DNA from: Spiroplasma endosymbiont of Nebria brevicollis
GTDB lineage: Bacteria > Bacillota_I > Bacilli_A > Mycoplasmatales > VBWQ01
Assembly: GCF_964030895.1 (NCBI RefSeq)
Contig: NZ_OZ034986.1
Span: 806,001-870,000 of the forward strand
Direction: 5' to 3'
Length of the DNA stretch: 64,000 bases
The notes beneath the pieces are model-generated. The model worked only from the letters and a program-made list of their open reading frames with translations. It was not told the origin of the DNA and ran no database searches. Position 1 is the first letter of the stretch. The number at the start of each line of letters is the position of its first letter. The position numbers and the translations under genes were made by a program. Below, piece by piece: positions 35,621 through 46,920 of this stretch.

Positions 35621-36102
35621 ATTCCTTGCTAACCCTCATTACAATCTATATCAAAATTCACAAAAAGACGAGAAATAAGTATCGTCTTTTTTTGTAATTG
35701 TAAAATTTGCAAATTTTATAACCGTCTTTATCACTATTATCAACACGTGTTAGGGACATAAAACAGTGAACCATAACACAGTTGTTCAAAATAGTGGCTA
35801 GCATGTGGACTTGCATGTTGAAATAAAAAGTGGAGTGATACCTAACAAAATATACTAACCATTAATAATGGTAATCCTTGGGGTGGGAGCGGATTGGCAA
35901 CTAGTATATATAGACCCGTTTTGGGAGACATACTGTAATTAGTTTTTTATTTAACAGCACTGCCACTTTCAGTGAGCAGTTGCTGTTTTATTTTTTTCAT
36001 TTTTTTGGGCGAGTAACATAAATTTTAAAACTTGTAAAAAAAAATTAAACGGGGCTAGTTCAATATAAATATAACTTGCTAAATGCAAGTTATTAAAAAC
36101 CA
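35621..36102. other. Intergenic border of prophage 2
   Basis: No gene of convincing length. It holds a hairpin at 35662-35691 (AAAAAGACGA/TCGTCTTTTT, terminator-like), the palindrome AACACGTGTT near 35741, a 30-codon plus-strand frame with GNPWGGSGLATSIYRPVLGD ending near 35936, and the phage-type hairpin at 35955-35985. Where chromosome ends and prophage 2 begins cannot be fixed, but the hairpin and the following gene remnant are phage-derived. Confidence 0.5.
35955..35985 (+). terminator. Phage hairpin with T-run (prophage 2 version)
   Basis: CAGCACTGCCACTTTCAGTGAGCAGTTGCTG then TTTTATTTTTTT. It matches the prophage-1 leader hairpin (9481-9511, 47295-47325), but with one base pair of the stem changed from T-A to C-G and a loop change. 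Its T-run faces the phage gene remnant downstream. Confidence 0.65.
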
Positions 36103-36252
36103 AAATGCTTTATTAAAAATAATACCTTTAATATTTATGATAATAATAATTATTGAATTTATAATTTAGAAAATATTAAAAAAGAATTAACTGGTGTGCA
36201 ATTAAAAGAATTATTAAAACCATATATTAGATGATTATATGACATTTACTAA
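36103..36252 (+). pseudogene. Remnant of the phage early gene (cf. 47348)
   Basis: Reads KCFIKNNTFNIYDNNNYWIY then KKELTGVQLKELLKPYI and stops at 36250-36252. This matches residues of about 33 to 75 of the 162-aa protein at 47348-47836. The beginning and end are missing, so it marks a deletion joining an early-region piece to structural genes. Confidence 0.75.
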
Positions 36253-36770
36253 TGATAAAAATGAAAATGAAATTATGTCCTTTATTTTAGCAACACCAAA
36301 AGCAATGAAAAGATATATGCTAGAAAATACAGTTGTTTATGTGCAAGAGATTACGGACGGTAAAGTTGGTAGAGCATATAAAGTTGGTGGTGAAGTATTG
36401 GGTCAATCAATTCCTTATATGTCAAAAAAAGAAACAACATCTCGTTGAATGAATGATGTGTGGTGTAATTAAAAGTGAAGTAAAAACTGACTTAAAATCT
36501 AAAATTACAAATTTAACATTAGATACTACGGCAAGAACAGATAAAAATAATAGAGATTTAGACACAAATATTTTATATACAAAAGAAATTAATGGTTTAA
36601 ATCCAAGTTTAGAAACTCCTACAATTAAATATTTTAGTGATGACCAAGGTAAAAATATTATAAGTAATAATAAACAAAAAACTGGTGATTTATATGTAAT
36701 TATTAGAACAAATATAAATGACCCAAATTATAAAGGTTCAACAAATCCTATTAAAATTAATCTTAAATAA
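36239..36770 (+). pseudogene. Probable end of a phage structural gene, frameshifted
   Basis: Two overlapping frames: 36239-36472 (MTFTNDKNENEIMSFILAT ..., 77 aa) and 36453-36770 (MMCGVIKSEVKTDLKSK ..., 105 aa). The second has no ribosome-binding site, and the two fit together as one protein with a one-base shift near 36450. The ending, with GDLYVIIRTNINDPNY and a basic NPIKINLK, is loosely like the end of the prophage-1 capsid protein, so this may be the tail end of a capsid gene whose start was deleted. That is a guess. Confidence 0.45.
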
Positions 36771-36784
36771 GGAAAATTAATACT

Positions 36785-38479
36785 ATGCCAATTGGTACTA
36801 CTAGCACTGCTATAATTTTAAACATAAATAAACCAAAACATACTAGAATAAGTAAACAACAAGAAAATAAAAGTTGATGATTAGAAATTTTAGAAATGAT
36901 TGGTGTACCAGTAATAGCAGTGGCACTTGCTCCTTTTACTGGTAGTTTAAGTGAAGAACTAGCACTTGGATTAGGTGCAAGTGACTTGCTTGCTAGTATT
37001 AGTGCAACAAGTATTGAATTTGCAACTGATTTTACTATTAATCAAGTTTATGATTATTTAAAAGGAAATGTAACAAAATTAAATACTTTTTTTAATTTAT
37101 TACCAGCGTTTGCCGGACTTAATAAAATTACTCGTGGTATTCGTACTACTAAATTTATTAAACTAGCACAAAAAACTAAAACATTAGAAAAAATTGGGAT
37201 TAAAGAAGCAAAAAATTTACAAGATGTTACTAATCAAGTAACAGGTAAAGAAATTTTAACAGATAAAATTATTGGTAAACAACGATATTTATTTAATTAT
37301 TCAATTGCACCTAATCGTGAAACAATATTGCAAAACTTAGGTTATGTTGCTCAAAGACAATTTAAAAATAATTTTAAATATTTAGAAGCACAACAATTAA
37401 AAGATTATTTATCATTACAAAATTTATTAGTAAAATTAAATCCACAATTAGAAACTAAATTAAAAATTAAAGATATGGATAGAGTAAATAACTTTTTAAA
37501 ACAATATAATATTGAATTTAAAGCAGTATTAAACATGAATCAACATGAATGATTAAATTTAGTTCATACTTTACAAATGCAAAATAAAGGTAAAGCGTTG
37601 ATTTTAATTTTAGAACAAATACGTGCTAATGCAATCAAATTTAATTTTAAAAATAGTAGTATTCATAAATTTGTTTTAAAAACTAATAAAACTTTTAAAT
37701 ACTTTGACATTAGATTTTATTTAAGAAAAGGATTAAATAAATTTTGAAAAGATACACCTTATTTTGAAAAATTACGAGAGAAAATCTATAAATTACAAGA
37801 AAAATTTGAACAATTAGAAGAAAAAGCAATAGCAAAAATTAATAAATTAAAAGAAAAAGCAAGTGATTTATTTACTAGTGCTGAGAAAAAAGCAATTAAA
37901 CATGCACAATTAATTCCATTAAATTCACCAGTATTTATGGGATGTAAAATTCAACCATTATCTCTAGATAAATGTGCTATTACTATTTATCATCGTAATC
38001 CTAAATATAAACCATTTGTTGTTATTGATACTTTTATTAAAGCAGAAACTTTCGTTACACAAGTACATCCTTTTCATTGATATCGCTGAAATAGTGGTTG
38101 ATATATTGGTTATGGAGTTAATACTAATAAATGATTAAAAACAATTGCATTTGCTCCACCAGTTGTTCAACAGATTATAAGAGATGCTTTTAAGGTACAT
38201 CGCGAAATATTAAGAATAGTAAGAACTTATCATAAAGTTATTAATGTTATTAATAATCCGATGGAAAATGTTACTAAATCTTTTAAAAGTGTTAGTTTAA
38301 AATTTGGAGTTTATACGTTGTTTGGTACTGGTTTATTACATCATTTAAAAAAATTTGCTTATAGTCAAGTGGTTGAAAAAGGTAAGAAAAAATTACAAAA
38401 AGAAATTATACATATAGCACATAGAAAAACTAAAAAACGTACTAAACATTATAAAAAAGCATTTTTTAAGGAATGATAA
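36785..38479 (+). CDS. Unknown prophage-2 virion protein (564 aa)
   Basis: Begins MPIGTTSTAIILNINKPKH. A Gly/Ala-rich, weakly hydrophobic helical stretch at residues 38-75 (VPVIAVALAPFTGSLSEELA), then long charged helices (KLREKIYKLQEKFEQLEEKA near 330-350), an aromatic block HPFHWYRWNSGWYIGYG near 420-440 and a very basic end (HRKTKKRTKHYKK). The frame is intact through several UGA tryptophans. Size, position before the fibre genes and helix content suggest an internal virion or DNA-ejection protein, but no family was recognised. Begins 14 nt after the preceding remnant. Confidence 0.6.
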
Positions 38480-38480
38480 T

Positions 38481-39401
38481 ATGATAAAAGAACTTTGAAC
38501 TGATATTAGTTTAGAAAATTATAATAAGTGATATCCATTAACCGGAACAATTGACGACACTCCACAACAATATGTAAATACATGACCAAATGCTAAGGAA
38601 TGATTTACTACATTTGCTATTCGCGCACAAAATGATATTAATGCTTATCTTAATTTTATTTTATATAAATTTCCTTTTGATAGTTTTAAAGATAAATTAC
38701 TTCAAGAAACATTAAGAGATATGGTTTACGTAATGGTGGAACATTGAGTATTTAATCGTACTCCAATTGAATTTAATGTTGATACTAATATTCAATTTAA
38801 TAATGGTACACAATTTAGTGCTAGTAGTATTCCAACAATTAATGTGTGAGATTTAGCACCAAGTAGAATGAAAATTCTATCTCAATTAACGCAATTAAAA
38901 GAGCTCCTAATGAGTTATGATGAACAAGAAATTGATGTTGATAAAATTGATTTAGAAGCATTTTATACCAGAAATCAAGTAGATGAATTAATTGATAATG
39001 AAAAAGAACAAAGAATTAGTGGTGACAAAGATAATCATGATTTTATATTAACTAAACAAATAAAATTATATGATGATGTTATAAGTAAAAATGAACATGA
39101 AGTATTTCGTGGAGCAGTTACTAAACTTGTAAATAAAAGTTATGTAGCAACTGAATATAACCCCGAAACTGAAACAATGGTTTTAAATTGACCAAGTGAA
39201 ATTGGTACATTACCACCAGAAGCATTACAAAATAATCCACAAGAGGGTGATTTTACCCATGCTGCAACTGCTGATTTTTCTGCTAAACAACAAAAAAGGA
39301 TTACTAGTAATGAAAATAATATTAAGTTAGCAAATAAAGAAATTGAAAGTATTAAAAATAATTGATTTAATATTGAAACAAGTCCTTTATGAAAAAAGTA
39401 G
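38481..39401 (+). CDS. Fibre-associated virion protein (306 aa)
   Basis: Begins MIKELWTDISLENYNKWYP, 1 nt after the previous stop. The N-terminal 150 residues look like a globular virion-binding part with many tryptophans (UGA). AFYTRNQVDELIDNEKEQR near residue 155 is the same kind of repeat as YYTKQETNELLDKK in the fibre that follows, and the remainder is fibre-shaft-like. Likely an adaptor or short fibre linking the tail to the next gene product. Overlaps the fibre gene by 13 nt. Intact. Confidence 0.6.
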
Positions 39402-41143
39402 AAAATGAAAACATAGAATTACAAAAATGATATGTAATAAGTTGAGTAATTAATTACAATTATGATATTGGTAATTTAGTTAATTTTAGAAGAACTACTA
39501 AAGTATTTTTATCTGTTCTAGATGAAGATATTGCTAAGGGTATATTTACTTTATATTCCATTTTTTATGTAGATGAATTAGGTACAAAAAGATTGGAAAA
39601 AGGCGTAAGAATAGCTTTTGATACAAATAATAAACAGTTTACTTCATTTGGTTATAATCACCCACAATATACACCTAATACTGGTGCAATGATTGAAAAA
39701 ATATATCAATATCAAGGTTTTGGCACTCCAACTGAATTTATAGCAGAAACTAATAATGATGATAACTATTATACTAAACAAGAAACTAATGAACTATTAG
39801 ATAAAAAACAAGATAAATTAACTGCAGGTACTAATATAACTATTAAAGATAATATTATTAGTGCAAGTGGTGGTGAAGTAGATTTATCTAATTATTATAA
39901 AAAAGAAGAAACTAATAATTTATTAGATAAAAAAGAAAGTATTGAAAATCATAATAATGATATAAAATCAGTAGAATTAAAAATTAGTCAACTTCATACT
40001 GAAGTAACTAATAATATGAATATTATAGTTTTAAAACAAAATATTAAAGATGATAATTTACAAACTACTGATAAAACTATTACTGGTGCTATTAATGAAA
40101 ATAAAACTAATATTGATAAAAAACAAGATAAATTAACTTTTAATAATCAATTTAAAAATGAAAATAATACAATTTCATTAGATACAGAAATAGTATTTAA
40201 TAAATTAAATATTTCTAATGTGAATACAATTGATAAAACTGTTAGTGGGGCAATTAATGAGATATATAAATTAATACCTAAATGAAAAAAAGTAGGAGAA
40301 AAAGTAAATGATTATAATTTTATTAGATATAATTTTAAATTAAATACTTTATATAAAGTTAGTTATTCATGAAATGCAAGTGATAAAGGTGCAATAATTT
40401 TTAAAACATTTTTATGAAAAGGAGATACTACCGTATTAGATTATACTTTTTGAAATGAGAAAAGTAAAAAATATGATGTTGTATTAGTTGCAGATAAACC
40501 TACTCAACCACAAAATTTAAACGGGGTTTATATTAATTCATTTAATTCTTCAAATGAACCAGTTACTATTAGTGTTGGTGAAATAATTTCATTAGAAGAA
40601 GAAGTAAAAGAAAATACTTATGAAATTAAAAGTAATACATTAGATATTAAACAACCTAAAAATATTAATATTACTAAACCTTTACATATTAATTCAAATA
40701 CTTTAAATATTAAAGAAATAGCAGAAAATACTTTTGGTATTGAATTAAAATCAAATCCAATACCAACACCTTGTCCATGTCCAAAATGAAAAGAAGTAGC
40801 CCTTAGTACAGATGGTTTTACTATAAAATATGATTTAAAAGAAAATACAAAATATCGTATTTATTAAAATTGTTCTAAAATACCAGTTACGATTTTAGAG
40901 AGTGGAGTTTATAAAGTTATTGAATTATTCAATATTAAAAAAATAGATAAAAACGAAGCTTCTATGAAAGATATCATTATTGAAACAATTATTAGTATAG
41001 GTATGATGAAAAATATTACTTTAAGATATTATTGGGGTATGTCATCAAGTGTAAGCATGTTAAGAATTTCAGATAATTTATTACCTTCAACAACAAGACC
41101 GGACTTTGGTACACTTTGAAAATTAGAAGAATTACAGGATTAA
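39389..41143 (+). pseudogene. Prophage-2 tail fibre, interrupted by an in-frame stop
   Basis: MKKVENENIELQKWYVISW starts a 492-codon frame that stops at TAA 40865-40867, but the same frame continues for 91 more codons to DFGTLWKLEELQD, TAA 41141-41143. The prophage-1 fibre ends in the very similar LKLEELQE, so the true end is the second stop and the first is a nonsense change. The shaft has YYTKQETNELLDKKQDKL, AGTNITIKDNIISASGG and SGAINEI repeats and shares a near-identical stretch with 58.1-58.33 kb. Pro/Cys-rich PTPCPCPKWKEV precedes the tip domain, as in prophage 1. A shortened protein might still be made, lacking the tip. Confidence 0.75.
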
Positions 41144-41147
41144 TATT

Positions 41148-41270
41148 ATGTTTTTTAAAATTATAAAAATTATTTTAGGTTTAATTGGAATAGTATTATC
41201 ATCAGCAACAGCAGGTTTAATTATATTTATTATTATAAAAATTATATTAAAAATTAATCATTTATTTTAA
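41148..41270 (+). CDS. 40-aa single-span membrane peptide
   Basis: MFFKIIKIILGLIGIVLSSA then a continued hydrophobic stretch to residue 35. It lies between the fibre and portal genes, 4 nt after the fibre stop. A holin-like role is possible; no proof. Confidence 0.5.
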   Translation: MFFKIIKIILGLIGIVLSSATAGLIIFIIIKIILKINHLF

Positions 41271-41287
41271 AAGAAAGGTAAATAATT

Positions 41288-42476
41288 ATGAAAATATTTA
41301 ATATAAAAGAAAAACTAACTGAAAATGATAATACAAAATTATTTAGTTTAAGTAAAGAAAAAACAATACATGCTTCTATACTAGATTTTTTTGGATTTAA
41401 TAGTTTTAATCATGAAACTCATTTTACTGATTTTGTAGCAGAAAATAATGCTAATTTATATAATGCACCATTAGAAATTAATAATGACAAAATTAAACAA
41501 TATTTAATTAATCAAGAATACTATCGTAAAAATTGAAATTCTATTTTTAAATTAAGTAAATTAGGAATTAGTGGATATTTAATCTATATTTTCAATTAGT
41601 AAATATACAACAAAGAAATTATGATATTACTGGTAAATTAATTCAATGTACTATTTTTTATGAGAATTATCAAAAAAATGCTCAAATAGTAAGATTATTT
41701 GAAATTTATACGCTTAATAATGAACAAGTAACTATTAATCGTGCGATTTATAGTATTAGTGATAATAAAAAACAATTTGTATTAGATTATAAAACATATA
41801 ATAACAACTCTAACTTAGAACAAAAACAAGTATTAAACATTAATTATATACCAATAGCAATTATGCGTAATCGTGCTAATGAAGAACCTGACTGTAATAA
41901 AGTCATGGATAAAATTAAAGCATTAAATATTTTCTTTGAACAAATCATTTTAGATGTCATTTTAAACTCACCTAAATTTGTTTTTAATAATATTTATGGT
42001 AATAATCAACAAACAATTGATGATGCGATAAGAAAATTAATTACTAAAAACTATTTATTTACTGATAAAAGTCCTAATGATACTCCTAATGGTTTAGTAA
42101 CTATTATTCAAGGTAATTTTAAAGGTAAAACATTAATAAGTGATGTTTATGATTGATTAATGAAATATCTAAGCGTTGTGGTTTGCATATACCAAGTCAA
42201 AAGAAATCAGCACAACAATCAGTTCCTGAAAGTACCGCTGTAAATATTTCAACAGTTAATTATATTGAACAAAAACTATGACAATTTAATATTGATACTC
42301 TTAAATTTATTCAATTATTAGTACGCGTTGATAAAGATTTATTAGATAGTAAAACATTTGAAATTAATGATGAAAAAGCAATTGAAAATTTAACAGTTAA
42401 ATTAACTTTATTTAATCCAGTAAATAATCAATTAGTAGGAGAAAATGACAATGGACAACAACAAACCACAAACTAA
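41288..42476 (+). pseudogene. Prophage-2 portal protein, two frameshifts
   Basis: Three frames join into one protein of about 396 residues. Part one, MKIFNIKEKLTENDNTKLF to GISGY, ends at 41599. Part two, FNLYFQLVNIQQRNYD to SDVYDWLMKY, starts near 41580; one T lost from a T-run would explain it. Part three, KRCGLHIPSQKKSAQQ, ends at 42476. IPIAIMRNRANEEPDCNKV, then KIKALNIFFEQIILDVI and SPKFVF, resembles the middle of portal proteins of small podoviruses (upper collar). AAAGAAAGG site before the ATG. In the present sequence it cannot make a full portal. Confidence 0.65.
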
Positions 42477-44471
42477 GTTTCCACAAAAACAAACTAAACT
42501 CAATCAAGCAGAAAATGATTATTTAATAGATAATATACCAAATGATTTTTCAAACCTTATGGGCAATACTAGTGACCCTGATATTAATAGAATATACGAT
42601 AAATTTAAAAAACGAACAATCTATATTTATGAAATTGAACGTTTATTCAAAAATAATGAGAATAATACTTTAAAATTCTCACCTAATACTATTAAAATTG
42701 GTTTTATTGATATTGAGCAAGTATTAACTACTAATGCTGTTGAAACATCAGACTTTAATATGCAACTAAATCAAAGAGCAAGTACCAATATTAATGATAA
42801 TACCATTGAATATAGTATGACTGATATTAAAAATTTAATCTTTCAAGAAATAGATTTATTAAATCAATTTAAGTTGTATGCTGTTAGTATAAATGAAACT
42901 TTAACTGAAAATAATATTGATAATTTATATATTATTAATAGTTATTCCCAACCTTATCAAAATCCAAAATTAAGAAGTACAAAAAGTATTACTATCATAA
43001 AAATTAAAGATTTTAAAACAAGAGATGGTTATCCAATCATTATTAAATTACAAAAACCATTAGATAAAGATACAAAAGTTATTGGATTAAAAATTAAAGC
43101 ACCAAGAAGCATGCTCTTTGGCAATATAAAGGTACTTGGTGAAGTAGATAATATGGAAAAGTATACCCTAAGTTATTTGTTAAAGATAAGATAGCATTTC
43201 CGTTATTATCAATGCCAATTGAAACTCAACCAAAAGTTTGAATATTAGAACAATGATTTAGTGAACAAATATTACCATGAAATTTAGCAAAACAATTTAT
43301 TGGACAAGAAAAATCAGTTTTAGATTTAATTACTATTGGTGGTGGAAAAGAAACTAGAAAAGAAGTTATTAACAATGCAAGAGTAACTAACGTTTGATTA
43401 GGCCATGATTTCACTGATAGTCCTGGTTATTGACCATTAAATGGACAAAAAGAATTAAAAGATAAAGAAATATGAACTTTTCGTATAACAGATAATGAAA
43501 GCGAACATATTTCTACTAATGCTATATTTAGAGATGTTGAAATAGAAATAAAAGATGCACCAACTATTGATAGTTTACAAAAATTATTATTAGATATGTT
43601 AAGTTATACATATAACTATAATAGAAATTTTGAAGGTGCAGAATATGATGAAAAAACCGGTAAACCTAAAAATGATATTGCAAAATTACGTGATAAATTC
43701 TCAGGACAAAAACCAGATGAAATAATTACAAATTTATTTAAACAATGGGAGTTTGAATATCCAAATTATATAAACTTATTACAGATTAAAATATTTAAAC
43801 AAATATTTATAATGTTATCAAAATATATTTATTCATCATTATCAATTAATAAAGGTTTAAATGATGATAATAAAATTTTGTTACCTTATTATTTTGAATT
43901 AAAATCAAGGCCAATAAAACCTACTGGTAAAGATATTTGAAAATTCAAAGATGTAAAAGTAATATTAAAATCTGAATATTTTGATTTTACAGATATAAAC
44001 AACATTAAATTAAAAAATAATGATATTAGTCAAAATGAGTTATTTAAACTAGATGATAATCAGTTTAATTGATTATCTATTACAAATGAACTTGAAAGTA
44101 ATAATATACCATCATTAATTCCTGCTGATTGAACACTAGGTAATGGTGAATATGGTAAATACTTTACAAAAGCAATTATTGATAAAAGCAAAATTGAAAA
44201 TGTTTTAAATTTATATGGTTCAAATAAATCACAACTATTTTCTAAATTAGAGTTTTATAAAGAAATTTCACAAATTGATAATAATAGTGAATTTGAATTA
44301 CAAATTGAAAACCCGATTAATAACTTAAATCGGATTGAAATTAGTGGAATATTTGGTTCTGGAAATTATGATTTAATTTTAATAACTGACAAACAAGAAA
44401 TTAATTTAAAAAATATTAATTTATTTGATAAATATAATGAAAATATTTCTTATATTAATTTAGAGATTTAA
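42445..44471 (+). pseudogene. Prophage-2 collar- or knob-like tail protein, one frameshift
   Basis: Starts MTMDNNKPQTKFPQKQ with AGGAG just upstream, overlapping the portal end. The first frame stops at 43192-43194; the rest (YPKLFVKDKIAFPLLSMP to YNENISYINLEI) is one base back, the switch lying in TATACCC near 43155. Joined it has about 675 residues. The position after the portal gene, as with gp11/gp9-type genes of small podoviruses, suggests a lower-collar or tail protein. Contains GGGKETRKEV and a long Asn/Lys-rich second half. Not recognised by motif. Confidence 0.6.
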
Positions 44472-44760
44472 TTATTAAAATATCCATCAGGATAAATACC
44501 ATCTCATTTTACATCTTCATCATAATGTGATTTAATATCAAAATATAAATTTATATTTGTATCATTATTTATTTTATTAGACCATATAGTTGTCCCATCC
44601 CCCAGTAGACTGTATAGTCATTCCCTAAAAATGATTGATAACCATTAGTTTGATTATGTGCTATTGAACCAATTATTAAACCAGTAACTCCACTTACAGC
44701 ACCAGTTAGTGCTAATGCTAATGTTATTTTACTTAAATTTGTTTTTATTCATGTTTTCAT
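44468..44760 (-). pseudogene. Small secreted or anchored protein, frameshifted (about 97 aa)
   Basis: MKTWIKTNLSKITLALALTG and a hydrophobic run to residue 31 make a signal-anchor. The frame ends early at GQLYGLIK, but one more G in the G5 run near 44602-44606 would give YWGDGTTIWSN and lead on to FDIKSHYDEDVKWDG and a stop at 44468-44470. AAAGGAG lies 10 nt upstream. Tail-to-tail overlap with the collar gene. It may be a lipoprotein-like superinfection or conversion factor; unknown. Confidence 0.55.
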
Positions 44761-44847
44761 ATTAAATTACTCCTTTTTTCTTAATTTTACTATTAAATTG
44801 TACTTAATTTTTGTATTTTTTGCAAATATACCTTTAAACGTTAAAAT

Positions 44848-44867
44848 AACGCCAAATACAAGGCGTT
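44848..44867. terminator. Hairpin after the prophage-2 terminase
   Basis: AACGCC and GGCGTT pair around AAATACAA, with T- and A-rich flanks on both sides. Located 53 nt past the end of the terminase remnant. Confidence 0.6.
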
Positions 44868-44919
44868 AATTTTGTGATACTATACTATTACTAGTATTGT
44901 TTTCGTTGCTTATATGGCA

Positions 44920-46619
44920 TAAGAAAAAACACTTATTTTAGTAGAAGCATTATTTTTACCCCTAATTATATTTTTGTATGGATATAGCGCATAAAATAAC
45001 GCATCGTAAGGGTCTTGGTACATAGTTTTGTCAGGAAATGTTAGTTTTGATTTGGTCATAGCGTAATTCTTCTAAACATTGCGTACTTTTTAATAAATCA
45101 TTTTTATTAGCATAAAAATTACCATAACTCATAATATTACGCATTCATATACAACGGTCAGTTAATCCTGCTTCTTGATTAAGACTAGAAGCATGTTTAA
45201 TAGCAACTTGACTCATAATTAAGATATTATGTTCATCTGCTAATTTTTGACTTATTCAATCGATAGCAGTTTTTGCTTTATCATCATAATAGTAAATTGC
45301 TTGGTCAAAATTTTCAAAATTATCAACTAATCCACAAATTTCATCAACATAAGCATTAATCTTTTCATTTTCATTAATAAAATCATTGGGAGTAATTACT
45401 AATTCGCAAATAATATAAGGGTCATAATAACCACTATTATTATATTCTTTAAAACCAGTTACCATAAGTACAGTATGGTCTTTGGAACCTGTTGCTCAAT
45501 CAATACCAACACTATAAAAATCAAATTTATAAGTATCTTTTTCTTTGTTATAGAATTCTTGTAAATTATATGGTTGTCAATATTTTATTGCTTTTAGAAA
45601 TGGAAAAACAGTTGCATCACTATCTAAATATTCAAATCCATAATAAACAGTATTAAATTCATCAGGATTTTTCTTTTTTAATTCTAAAATTAATTTTTGC
45701 GTTACTGGTTCTAATTTATTTCAAAATGGAAATAAAAAGTAAATCTTAAAATAAATAATCCAAGTCCACTAAACGCTTCATTATCTTCATAGTAGACCTT
45801 ACCAATTTTTTTAAGGGTATCTATCACTTTATCATTTAATGGCAAATACGGGGTGCAATAAAGTAAATAAAAAGGGTGGTATTTATCATAGGGGTTACAA
45901 GTAAAAGCAATAAAGTGATTTTTATAAAAATAACGAGTAATTTTTTTACCATAAGTTGGACTAAATATATTTCTATCAGTAAATATTCAACTTCAGTCTT
46001 GAATTGGTTCATTAGATACTTTAATACGATTACTACGAAACATTGATAATTTTAAACGTTCATAACGTTGAGTTAATTGTTTTTCACTTAACGTTTCTTT
46101 TTCTTCTGCCATAATAATTTCATCTGTTCTTGAACATAAATAACTAGAACCACCAACTGATTTTCCAAAAATCTTATTACCATTAGCATAACCAATAAAA
46201 TCTATTTGTTGATTATTAGGAAAGATAATACAACCACCATCCTTAGTGATTTTTCATTTAATACCATGGGGATTATTAACTCCTAAGTGAATATCATACT
46301 TATCTTCTAAATATTGACAAACATCCATTAAAGAACCAATGGTTGTTTCATTATGAGTATTTTCATAACGTCTTACTTCTTGTACAGAACTATCACTAAA
46401 ATTACAACACACAAATAAATCAAACGCTAAACAATTTCATGTTTTTCTTGTTAAGCGTGCAGTTGGTACAAAACGATAAAAACAATTGGTAGTAAAAAAT
46501 TCTGCTCATTGTTCACCAACAAATTCTTTAAAAATATCTCAATTAAAACCATAATTATTATCACTAAAATTAAGGTCATATTTTTTATTTAATTGTGCAT
46601 AACTACTAATAAGTGTCAT
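44920..46619 (-). pseudogene. Prophage-2 terminase large subunit, two frameshifts
   Basis: Three minus-strand frames join. The first, from ATG at 46617-46619 (MTLISSYAQLNKKYDLNF), carries a Walker-A-like PTARLTRKTW and a Walker B region SRTDEIIMAEEK, and runs to about 45730. The second, from FWNKLEPVTQKL, holds the nuclease acidic motif SVGIDWATGSKDHT and FDQAIYYYDD. The third, from LTFPDKTMYQDPYDALFYAL, holds the last motif and ends at 44920-44922. It is clearly different from the prophage-1 terminase. Its gene runs opposite to the other prophage-2 genes. Broken, so this prophage cannot package itself. Confidence 0.78.
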
Positions 46620-46694
46620 ATTTTATTCACAAACCTTTACTTATAAATTAAAATTAAATCATTAACAAACCAAATTCAGAAAGGAACATAAAAC

Positions 46695-46904
46695 ATGTTA
46701 TCATTACCATTTCAAAATCATTTTGATTGAGACAAACATCATTTTAATCAAGATGAATTAAATTTAAAACAAACAGAGAAATTATTTAAAAAAATAGATG
46801 AACAATTATGAAATGAATGTGATAAATCTATATATAAACCATATAGATTTAGAGGCCGTATAAAAAATAGGTATAGATTTAATAAAAATATAAATGAGAG
46901 ATAA
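46695..46904 (+). CDS. 69-aa protein crossing the prophage-1 border
   Basis: MLSLPFQNHFDWDKHHFNQD to NERY-type basic end (RGRIKNRYRFNKNINER). AAAGGAAC lies upstream. The last 17 codons fall inside the prophage-1 repeat (from 46854), the rest outside it. At the left copy the equivalent upstream part is absent. It may be a fusion made when prophage 1 landed in prophage 2, or a true prophage-1 gene that lost its start on the left. A terminator overlaps its end. Confidence 0.5.
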
Positions 46905-46920
46905 TACTCTCATTTTTAAT
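46892..46920 (+). terminator. Hairpin terminator at the prophage border
   Basis: AAATGAGAG, loop ATAATA, CTCTCATTT, then TT. It ends the 69-aa gene and isolates the prophage leader from outside transcription. Also in the left copy (about 9890-9913). Confidence 0.7.

Noticed and set aside
35700-35940. A structured RNA or plectrovirus fragment in the G-rich stretch before prophage 2
   Set aside because: A 30-codon frame and a palindrome are all that is visible; no known RNA or filamentous-phage gene could be recognised.
42445-44471. Two separate genes (249 and about 425 aa) in the prophage-2 collar region
   Set aside because: The second frame has no start or ribosome-binding site at the junction and continues naturally from the first with a one-base correction.
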